Source: Kribbella sp. NBC_00382
GTDB taxonomy: Bacteria > Actinomycetota > Actinomycetes > Propionibacteriales > Kribbellaceae
Direction: 5' to 3'
DNA: 64,000 nt
Assembly (NCBI RefSeq): GCF_036067295.1
Contig: NZ_CP107954.1
Location: forward strand, 1 to 64,000
Positions 57,727 through 64,000 of the stretch are shown piece by piece; the stretch's first letter is position 1; every line of letters starts with the position of its first letter. The translations under genes were made by a program, and so were the position numbers. The notes beneath the pieces are model-generated. The model was not told where the DNA came from. It searched no databases and worked only from the letters and a program-made list of their open reading frames with translations.

Positions 57727-58896
57727 ATGCTCTCGGATCCCGCCACGCCCCGGTTCGGCGCGAACTACGTCCCGTCGTCGGGGTGGTTCTACAGCTGGCT
57801 CGACTACGACCCGGCGGCGGTCCGCCGGGACTTCGCCGATCTGGCCGGGCTCGGCCTGGACCACGTGCGCGTGTTCCCCATCTGGCCGTGGATCCAGCCG
57901 AACCGGGCGATCATCCGCGAGCGCGCGATCGACGACCTGCTCGACCTGATCGACGCGGCCGCCGAGCACGACCTGACCGTCGCGGTCGACCTGATCCAGG
58001 GTCACCTGTCGAGCTTCGACTTCCTGCCGTCGTGGGTGCTCACCTGGCACAAGAGCAGCCTCTTCGAGAGCGAGACGGTCCGCGACGGACTCACCGCGTA
58101 TGTCGATGCGGTGGCGCGTGCGGTGGCCACCAAGCCCAACGTCTTCGCGATCACCCTGGGCAACGAGGTCAACAACCTCTGGCCGGACAGCTCGACCACC
58201 CCCGAGGCCTCCACCCGCTGGGCCCACGAGCTGCTGTTGACGCTGAAGAAGGCCGCGCCCGATGTGCTCGCGCTGCACTCGGTCTTCGACGACGCCTGGT
58301 ACAAGTCCGACCACCCGTTCCTCCCGGCCGACGTGGTCGACCTGGGTGATCTGAGCACCGTCCACTCGTGGGTATTCAACGGGGTCTCACGGGTGGACGG
58401 CCCGCTCGGTCCGGCGACGCTGACGCATGCTGATTACCTGGTCGAGCTCGCGGCCGCCACCTCGCTGGACAGCTCGCGACCTGTCTGGCTGCAGGAGATC
58501 GGCGTACCGGGCCCTGACATCCCCGTCGACCTGCAGGCCGAGTTCACCCGTCGTACCGTCGAACTGGTCGTCCACAACCCCGCCCTCTGGGGCATCACCT
58601 GGTGGTCCTCCCACGACATCGACCGCCGGCTGCTCGACTTCCCCGACCGCGAGTACGACCTAGGCCTCTTCACCGTCGACCACCACCGCAAACCGGCTGC
58701 CCAAGCCCTGGCCGACATCATCACGGAGATCCGCACCAACGGCGTCCACCCCCAACCGGCCACCACCCTCCAATGCCCGGCCAACCCACGCACCCAGCCC
58801 GCCCACCGCGCAGAACTAGCCCCCGGCAGCGACTTCCACCGCACCTGGGTCGAAGCCCGCACGACCGGCCCAGTCCGCATCGTCTTCCCCACCTGA
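57727..58896 (+). CDS. GH-A clan glycoside hydrolase (GH5-like), cytoplasmic
   Basis: A 389-residue (beta/alpha)8 hydrolase without a signal peptide. The acid/base glutamate is E147 in LGNEVNN and the nucleophile is E257 in WLQEIGVPG, the NE...E arrangement of clan GH-A. The opening FGANYVPSSGWFYSWLDYD and the TWWSSHDI strand support a GH5-type fold, but the exact family is uncertain (mannosidase or glucosidase activities are possible). The C-terminal about 50 residues are a poorly conserved tail. The ATG at 57727 is favoured by the 7-nt distance from the -10. It probably acts on sugars imported by the neighbouring ABC system. Confidence 0.82.
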   Translation: MLSDPATPRFGANYVPSSGWFYSWLDYDPAAVRRDFADLAGLGLDHVRVFPIWPWIQPNRAIIRERAIDDLLDLIDAAAEHDLTVAVDLIQGHLSSFDFLPSWVLTWHKSSLFESETVRDGLTAYVDAVARAVATKPNVFAITLGNEVNNLWPDSSTTPEASTRWAHELLLTLKKAAPDVLALHSVFDDAWYKSDHPFLPADVVDLGDLSTVHSWVFNGVSRVDGPLGPATLTHADYLVELAAATSLDSSRPVWLQEIGVPGPDIPVDLQAEFTRRTVELVVHNPALWGITWWSSHDIDRRLLDFPDREYDLGLFTVDHHRKPAAQALADIITEIRTNGVHPQPATTLQCPANPRTQPAHRAELAPGSDFHRTWVEARTTGPVRIVFPT

Positions 58897-58902
58897 CCCC
58901 GG

Positions 58903-58927
58903 TCAAGCCCACCACTGGTGGGCTTGA
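58903..58927 (+). terminator. Hairpin after the GH-A hydrolase gene
   Basis: TCAAGCCCACCA and TGGTGGGCTTGA form a perfect 12-bp inverted repeat around a single base, realistically a 10-bp stem with a short loop. It directly follows the hydrolase stop and abuts a second, longer inverted repeat. Confidence 0.65.
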
Positions 58928-58987
58928 ACACCAAGCGGTGACCTTGAACAAGTTATTTCATGTCCAAGGTCACCGCTTGGTGTTCAA
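58924..58987. repeat. 23-bp perfect inverted repeat between convergent genes
   Basis: Arms 58924-58946 and 58965-58987 are perfect reverse complements (TTGAACACCAAGCGGTGACC and on) with an AT-rich 18-nt loop. The right arm includes the TetR stop codon at 58984. It may be a bidirectional terminator, though the stem is unusually long. Confidence 0.85.
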
Positions 58988-59709
58988 GGACGCCGGTCGA
59001 TGAGGGTCTGGATGCCGTCGAGGATGCGGTCGAGGCCGAAGTCGAGGTCGTCGCCGAGGGTGTCTTCGTATTCGTGGTTGGTGTACATGGCGAGGAGTTG
59101 GTCGTAGCCGGCTGACTGGAGGCGTGGGACCAGGAAGGCGCCTACTGCAGCTGACTCGACTGGGGCTGAGTCGCTGGCGGCTAGTTGGCGGGCCAGGCTC
59201 GCGTAGCTGCGGACGTAGCCGTCGAAGAGGACGGCGCAGCCGAGGGCGTCGTGCTGGCTCAGGCCGGTGTCGGCCATCACGCGCAGCAAGGTCTCGACCC
59301 AGTGCAGGAGGTTTGGCGTGACGGGGGCGCCGCGGATCGGTACGTCGAGCAACCAGGGGCGTTCGGCGTACCGGTCGACCTGTGCTTTGACCCAGGCGCG
59401 GGCTCCTTCACGCCAGCCGGGTGCTTGCAGGATGTACTCCGGTGGGCGGCCCCAGGCCTTCTCGGCGACGAGCACGATCAGCTCGTCCTTGGAGCTGATG
59501 TACCGGTAGAGCGCGTTGGTGCTGACGCCCAGGTGGGCCGCGATCTTCTGCAGCGAGATCGCCTCGAAGCCCTGGCTGTCGCCGAACTCGGTGCCGGTGG
59601 CCACGATCTGGTCGACCGTGAAGGCGGGCTTCGGGCCGCGGCGCTGGACCGGGTACACGCCCCAGGACAGGGCGAGGCCGGGCGGTAGCTGCGCCGGCTC
59701 GTCGGTCAT
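58984..59709 (-). CDS. TetR-family regulator
   Basis: A 241-residue regulator with an N-terminal extension of about 25 residues (ending VYPVQRRGPKP), a helix-turn-helix at about 30-75 (FTVDQIVATGTEF and ISLQKIAAHLGVSTNALYRYISSKDEL), and a TetR_C-type domain. The ATG at 59709 follows AAGGAT; a longer reading to 59853 has no coding support. It is divergent from the membrane-protein/ABC operon and likely represses it. Confidence 0.88.
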   Translation of the reverse strand: MTDEPAQLPPGLALSWGVYPVQRRGPKPAFTVDQIVATGTEFGDSQGFEAISLQKIAAHLGVSTNALYRYISSKDELIVLVAEKAWGRPPEYILQAPGWREGARAWVKAQVDRYAERPWLLDVPIRGAPVTPNLLHWVETLLRVMADTGLSQHDALGCAVLFDGYVRSYASLARQLAASDSAPVESAAVGAFLVPRLQSAGYDQLLAMYTNHEYEDTLGDDLDFGLDRILDGIQTLIDRRP

Positions 59710-59774
59710 CCCCCCATCCTTCCGCACGCGACCGCGTAGCGCAGGAAGGCCTGGCCCCCGGCGCGCAGGGGAGT

Positions 59775-59800
59775 TAGATCTACCCCTGAAACGGGTTCCA
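59775..59800. promoter_or_regulatory. Candidate TetR operators in the divergent region
   Basis: Two dyads lie between the TetR gene and the ABC operon: the perfect 8-bp palindrome TAGATCTA (59775-59782) and the near-palindrome TGAAACGGGTTCCA (59787-59800, one mismatch). Either could bind the divergent TetR protein. The assignment is inference. Confidence 0.35.
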
Positions 59801-59843
59801 GGACCATCCAAGATGAAACTGTTCAACCCATACGCTATTTGCC

Positions 59844-60284
59844 ATGAACACACTCAGCGCAACCCTCGGCCCGCTCGTCTCGCCCGACGAGCTGGAGCTC
59901 AGCTACACCGACAAGCAGGCGGCGCACGCCAAGATCGAGAGCGCCGCCCGGCAAGGAGTTCTGTCCGCCCAGCAGGCTGCCGATCGGCACCGGCTGCTCA
60001 ACGAGTCCCACCGACGTGGCCAGCTGCGCGAAGTACTGGCTGGTCTGCACGACGCGGTACCGCCGACCGGGCTGACGCTCGCCTTGCGGATCGCGGCGGT
60101 CGGCTGGCTCGCGGTCTGCGTCATCCAGTTCGTGATCTGGGTCGTGCTGGCCGCCTTCGGTCACCTCGACTGGCCGTGGTGGCTGTGGTCCGACCTCGGG
60201 CTCGGGCTCGCGGTCGGCGTGCTCTGGTGGGCGAACGAGTCGTACCACCGCAAGTCGCAGCTCGACCCTCGGGTTGCGCGATGA
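59844..60284 (+). CDS. DUF1707-like two-helix membrane protein
   Basis: A 146-residue protein. An N-terminal helical domain of DUF1707/SHOCT-like pattern (about 14-72: YTDKQAAHAKIESAARQGVLS and RRGQLREVLAGLHD) is followed by two membrane helices (about 80-103 and 110-131). The ATG lies 7 nt after a TACGCT -10 candidate and lacks a Shine-Dalgarno sequence, so it may be leaderless. The stop overlaps the ABC ATPase start (ATGA), which places it in the same operon. The role is unknown; possibly a regulatory partner of the transporter. Confidence 0.7.
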   Translation: MNTLSATLGPLVSPDELELSYTDKQAAHAKIESAARQGVLSAQQAADRHRLLNESHRRGQLREVLAGLHDAVPPTGLTLALRIAAVGWLAVCVIQFVIWVVLAAFGHLDWPWWLWSDLGLGLAVGVLWWANESYHRKSQLDPRVAR

Positions 60285-61036
60285 ATGCTCCGGTTGAGCT
60301 GAGCGAAGTACAGAAGGTGTACGGATCCGGGCCCAGCGCGGTCACCGCGCTGGGCGGGGTGAGCTACTCCTTTGCCCAAGGCACCTTCACGGCGGTGATG
60401 GGGCCGTCCGGTTCCGGCAAGAGCACGTTGCTGCATTGTGCCGCCGGGCTGGATGAGCCCAGCTCGGGTGAGGTCCACCTGGCCGGTACGCCGTTGCGTG
60501 GCCTTGACGAGACCGCGTTGACGGAACTCCGGCGTGAGCATGTCGCCTTCGTCTTCCAGGCGTTCAACCTGATGCCTGCGTTGACCGTCCGGCAGAACAT
60601 CGTCCTGCCGCAGACGTTGGCCGGGCGGACGCCGGATGAGGCTTGGGTGACCGAGGTCATCCGGAGGGTCGGGCTGAGTGAGCGGACCAGGCACCGGCCG
60701 AGTGAGTTGTCGGGCGGTCAGCAGCAGCGGGTCGCGATCGCTCGCGCGCTGGCCGGGTCGGCGGCGATCACCTTCGCGGATGAGCCGACCGGAGCGCTGG
60801 ACACGCAGACGGCGCTCGAGGTACTGACGCTGTTGCGGGACCAGGCCCGCGCCTCCGGCCAGACGATCGTGATGGTCACGCATGACCCGGTCGCGGCCTC
60901 GTACGCCGACAAGGTCGTCTTCCTCGTCGACGGCCAGATCGTGTCGGAGTCCCCCGCGCCGACTGCGGAAAGCGTCGCCGCGGAGCTCGCCAAACTCTCC
61001 CGTTTGACTTCCTCCAGAGCAGGTGTGACGAGATGA
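60281..61036 (+). CDS. ABC transporter ATP-binding protein (MacB/LolD type)
   Basis: A 251-residue ATPase. Walker A is GPSGSGKST (about 41-49), the Q-loop is in VFQAFNLMPALT, the signature is LSGGQQQR, Walker B is ITFADEP, and the switch histidine is in VTHD. The FQxFNLxPxLT segment is characteristic of the MacB/FtsE exporter branch. It overlaps both neighbours by 4 bp and pairs with the FtsX-type permease. Confidence 0.95.
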   Translation: MNAPVELSEVQKVYGSGPSAVTALGGVSYSFAQGTFTAVMGPSGSGKSTLLHCAAGLDEPSSGEVHLAGTPLRGLDETALTELRREHVAFVFQAFNLMPALTVRQNIVLPQTLAGRTPDEAWVTEVIRRVGLSERTRHRPSELSGGQQQRVAIARALAGSAAITFADEPTGALDTQTALEVLTLLRDQARASGQTIVMVTHDPVAASYADKVVFLVDGQIVSESPAPTAESVAAELAKLSRLTSSRAGVTR

Positions 61037-63558
61037 TCCGGCTCGCGTTGTCCAGCTTGCGGTTCCGTACCGCGGCGTTCCTGGCGATCTTCGTCGCCGT
61101 GCTGCTTGGTAGCTCGCTGATGTCGGCCGCTGGCGGCTTGCTCGAGACGGGGCTGCGGTTGAATGCCGCACCGCAACGGCTCGCGGCTGCGCCGATCATC
61201 GTGATCGGGCGGCCCGCGTACCATCCGCCGAACGGCTCGGGGTCCGTCGCGTACCCCGAGCGCCACGGTGTCGACCCGGCGCTGGTCGCCAAGCTCGCTG
61301 GCGTCGGGGGCGTCGCGCAGGCGATCCCGGACGTCTCGTTCCCCGCAGCCCTCGCCTCCGGCGTCGCTCCCGGCGAGGAGGGCGTTGCTTCCGGCAAGGA
61401 CAGCGATGGGTCCGGGAAGGACAGTGCTGGGTCCGGCAACGCGGTGCTGGCCGGCCATGCGTGGGCATCGGCTGCGCTTACGCCGTACAAGCTGATCTCC
61501 GGTACTGCGCCCGCGGCCGGTCAGGTCGTCCTCGATGGCCGGCTGGCGGGTAATGCCAAGCCGGGCGACAAGGTGACGGTCATCGTGAGTGGCACGGCTC
61601 GGGAGTTCGTGCTGGCTGGGGTGGCCTCGGCCCAGCGCGGGGTCGATGTGCCGTCGATCTTCTTCGCGGCGGCTGATACGCCTGCTCGCGTCGACGCGAT
61701 CGGTGTTTTTCCAGCAGCTGGTGTTATTGCCGCCGACCTCGCCAAGCGACTCCAACTCCCCGAGGGTGTGACTGCGCTGACCGGGGACGATCGGGGCGCG
61801 GCTGAGTTTGCCGGGATCGCGACGAGTCTTCCGCTCATCATCCTGTCGGGCGTGTTCGGTGGCATGGTCGCTGTGGTGATGGCACTGGTCGTGTCCGCGA
61901 CCATCGGGTTGTCCGTTCGGCAGCGGCGTCGGGAGCTCGCGTTGCTGCGGGCGAGCGGTGCGACGCCCGGTCAGGTCCGCAAGATGGTCGTCGCCGAAAC
62001 GATGCTGGTGGCAATCATCGCGCTGGCTGCGGGGCTGCTGCTGGGTCGGACGATGGGTCACTGGATCTTCGGGATGCTGAGCGGCAATGGCGTAGTACCG
62101 GCTGCTCTGCGGTTCGATCAGGGGCCGCTGCCGTTTGCGGGGGCTGCTGTGCTGACGCTGGTGATTCTGCGGCTGACGGTCGGGTTCGCCGCTGGGCGTG
62201 CAGCGAAGATCAGGCCGATCCAGGCGTTGACGGAGGCTGCGGTACCGCCGGTTGTGATCGGTCGGGTGCGGCTGATCATCGGCGCGGTCTTCGCTGCGGC
62301 GACGGTCGGGGTGGGGGTGTCGACGATCTTCATGAGCCCGACGAATGCAGCTGCGATCGGTGGGCCGGCTGTGCTCACGGGGTCGATCGCGGTTGCCGTG
62401 CTCGGGCCGCTGGTGATTCGCGCGATGCTCACCAGCCGGGTCACGGGATTTCTGGAGCGGCGCGCGGGGACGAACGGCGTACTGGCTGTGATCAACCTGC
62501 GAGTCCGGGCTGTGCAGTTCGCGGCGATTCTGGTGCCGATCATGCTGGCCACGGCGATTGCGCTGGGCAACATCTACTCGCAGACGACGCAGCAGAAGGC
62601 GGCCGTCGAGGCGTACACGGACAATCTGATCGCCAATACCGTCATCACGAGCGAGACGGGTGGTATTCCGGCGGGGTTGTTCGATGAGGTTCGGAGTGCG
62701 CCGGGGGTAACGGCGGCTTCGGAGCTGGTTCGGAGCAAGGGCTGGATCGAGGAGCCGTACGACACCACGCACACGAGCGATCCGTGGCCGTTGCTCGGGC
62801 TGAATGGGCCTGTTTACAAGGGGAAAGTCCGCGCTGGGTCGCTGGATCAGCTCACCGGAGAGACCGTTGCGCTGCCGCCGGGTGCGGCCAAGCATCTGAA
62901 GGTCGGCGTCGGGGATCAGATCGGTGTCCGGCTGGGTGATGACGCACTGATCAAGGTGAAGATCGTGGCGCTGGTCGACGGCACTTCGGGGTACGAGTCG
63001 ATCTTGTTGCCTTCGGCATTGTTGGCGGCGCATACGACGGCCGGGTTGCCTTCGCAGATCTTGTTGAAGACGTCCAAGCCGGTGGACCTGCAGAAGTGGC
63101 CGGGGACGACGGTTGGTGGGCGGTCGTTGCTCTCCGCGGAGTACGACGCGGGGCTCGGGATCGATGCTTGGATCGCGTACCTGCTGGCGGCGATCGCGAT
63201 CGCCTATACCGCGATCGCCTCGATCAACACGATCGCTGTGGCGGTACTCGATCGGCGGCGCGAGTTCGGTTTGCAGCGGCTGACCGGGTCGACGCGCAAG
63301 CAGGTCTCGAAGATGCTCTACCTGGAGAATCTGGTGATCGCGGCCCTCGGGCTCGTACTCGGCCTGGTCGCCGCTTGTTTCAGCGTCTTCCCGATCGCGA
63401 TCGCCACCCGGGGCTGGCCCCTGCCGTCCGGACCGATCTGGGTCCTGCTCGGCTGGATCGTGCTCGTCCTGCTGCTGGTCCTGCCGGTCACGGGCATCGC
63501 GGGCCGCCTGGCGATGCGCGCCAAGCCCATGGACGCCGTCAACTCTCCAGCTGGCTGA
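61033..63558 (+). CDS. FtsX-family ABC permease
   Basis: An 841-residue permease with two FtsX-like halves. A first membrane helix (about 14-35) precedes an extracytoplasmic domain, and a three-helix FtsX core lies about 255-380 (VRQRRRELALLRASGATPGQV). A second copy follows after about residue 420, ending with VAVLDRRREFGLQRLTGSTRKQV near 735. The loop near residues 110-135 is a Gly/Ser/Lys-rich stretch (EEGVASGKDSDGSGKDSAGS) with internal repetition. Such permeases export peptides, lipids or antibiotics; the substrate is unknown. Confidence 0.92.
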   Translation: MIRLALSSLRFRTAAFLAIFVAVLLGSSLMSAAGGLLETGLRLNAAPQRLAAAPIIVIGRPAYHPPNGSGSVAYPERHGVDPALVAKLAGVGGVAQAIPDVSFPAALASGVAPGEEGVASGKDSDGSGKDSAGSGNAVLAGHAWASAALTPYKLISGTAPAAGQVVLDGRLAGNAKPGDKVTVIVSGTAREFVLAGVASAQRGVDVPSIFFAAADTPARVDAIGVFPAAGVIAADLAKRLQLPEGVTALTGDDRGAAEFAGIATSLPLIILSGVFGGMVAVVMALVVSATIGLSVRQRRRELALLRASGATPGQVRKMVVAETMLVAIIALAAGLLLGRTMGHWIFGMLSGNGVVPAALRFDQGPLPFAGAAVLTLVILRLTVGFAAGRAAKIRPIQALTEAAVPPVVIGRVRLIIGAVFAAATVGVGVSTIFMSPTNAAAIGGPAVLTGSIAVAVLGPLVIRAMLTSRVTGFLERRAGTNGVLAVINLRVRAVQFAAILVPIMLATAIALGNIYSQTTQQKAAVEAYTDNLIANTVITSETGGIPAGLFDEVRSAPGVTAASELVRSKGWIEEPYDTTHTSDPWPLLGLNGPVYKGKVRAGSLDQLTGETVALPPGAAKHLKVGVGDQIGVRLGDDALIKVKIVALVDGTSGYESILLPSALLAAHTTAGLPSQILLKTSKPVDLQKWPGTTVGGRSLLSAEYDAGLGIDAWIAYLLAAIAIAYTAIASINTIAVAVLDRRREFGLQRLTGSTRKQVSKMLYLENLVIAALGLVLGLVAACFSVFPIAIATRGWPLPSGPIWVLLGWIVLVLLLVLPVTGIAGRLAMRAKPMDAVNSPAG

Positions 63559-63559
63559 G

Positions 63560-64000
63560 TCACTCGCCGGTGGAGATCCAGCCGTAGCCGCCGTCTTCCA
63601 GTCTGACCACCTGGAGGCCGGCGGCTACCCGGCGTACGTCGTCGGTCTCGATCACCGCCGGAGCGGGGCCGGCCACGTCGAGGACGATCGCGGCGGCACC
63701 CTCCTGGATCGCGGCGGTCGCGACCAGCTGCGCCTGAGCGGGCATCGGCCGCGCCTCCGGGCTCCAGAGCTTCAGGCTCTCGGTGCTCGTGAACGCCAGC
63801 AGCGCGTTGCGCCCGTCCTGGCCCTTGAGCAGCGCCACAGCCATGTCCGACGTCTTGTCATGCGCCAGCCCGCGTTCGTCGTACTCGACCTCGCCAAGCA
63901 TCGCCACCACCGGCACCAGCAGCCGCGCCTTGGTCAACGCCGCCAGAATCGCCCCGTGGTCCCGCTGAACCAACGCCGCGCCGAGGGCGGCATCAGCCGA
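63560..64000 (-). CDS. SseB family protein (5' end outside window)
   Basis: A partial gene: the frame stays open to the right edge, giving at least 146 residues. The segment LAALTKARLLVPVVAMLGEVEYD and the following DMAVALLKGQDGRNALLAFTSTESLKLW match the SseB N-terminal domain of actinobacterial proteins. The function is unknown. A TTG at 63973 is open as a start but homology suggests a longer N-terminus. In related genomes this gene commonly lies near DUF1844 and infC; here it is about 13.5 kb away. Confidence 0.8.
   Translation of the reverse strand, partial: SADAALGAALVQRDHGAILAALTKARLLVPVVAMLGEVEYDERGLAHDKTSDMAVALLKGQDGRNALLAFTSTESLKLWSPEARPMPAQAQLVATAAIQEGAAAIVLDVAGPAPAVIETDDVRRVAAGLQVVRLEDGGYGWISTGE

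Overview
The window looks like chromosome from a high-GC actinobacterium, most likely Kribbella or a close Nocardioides-type relative. This rests on the high GC content, strongly G/C-ending codons, frequent GTG starts, 4-base ATGA/GTGA gene overlaps, leaderless promoters and the order infC-rpmI-rplT-rRNA methyltransferase-pheST-argCJBDFR-argH-tyrS-rrn. The assignment is inferred from content; no search was run.

Layout. Positions 1-5980 hold a complete rRNA operon on the minus strand (16S-23S-5S, no tRNA in the spacers) with a terminator at the window edge, a conserved leader element and two promoters. Upstream of it lies tyrS. Positions 7300-10047 hold an App1-type phosphatase, an LLM-class oxidoreductase and a 3-methyladenine glycosylase. 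Positions 10048-17346 are the arginine operon argCJBDFR-argH, without argG, transcribed from an apparently leaderless argC promoter. Positions 17400-25205 hold a small membrane protein, an ECF41-type sigma factor and a beta-galactoside island (LacI regulator, lipoprotein, two permeases, GH42 enzyme). Positions 25231-26340 carry a chloramphenicol phosphotransferase homologue and a GNAT acetyltransferase.

Positions 26389-35657 form a surface module: a 1971-residue LPDTG-anchored protein built of 14 alternating CshA-like repeats, preceded by a polytopic GT-C-like membrane protein and a GT2 glycosyltransferase. A gamma-glutamyltransferase-family gene follows pheT, and its start overlaps a 21-codon ORF encoding the same N-terminal peptide. 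Next come pheST, a DUF222/HNH (13E12-type) endonuclease, a tetratricopeptide/ankyrin-associated protein, and a DHA2 MFS exporter divergent from a TetR gene with three 20-bp-spaced iterons. The translation block (rRNA methyltransferase, rplT, rpmI, infC, DUF1844) runs from 47019 to 50072. It is followed by a TetR/TetX-like pair with two perfect palindromic operators.

Positions 52073-58896 form a second sugar island: secreted GH18 enzyme, ABC permeases, lipoprotein, LacI regulator and a cytoplasmic GH-A-clan hydrolase, tied together by two copies of one operator. Positions 58984-63558 carry a TetR regulator divergent from a MacB/FtsX-type ABC operon. An SseB-family gene runs off the right edge.

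Read as a whole, a normally compact housekeeping block (translation genes, pheST, arg, tyrS, rrn) appears to be separated by three accessory blocks: pheT-argC, rlmB-like gene-pheS, and DUF1844-sseB. Neither sugar island encodes its own ABC ATPase, so both probably share an MsiK-type ATPase encoded elsewhere. No tRNA gene, insertion sequence, CRISPR array or prophage was recognised.
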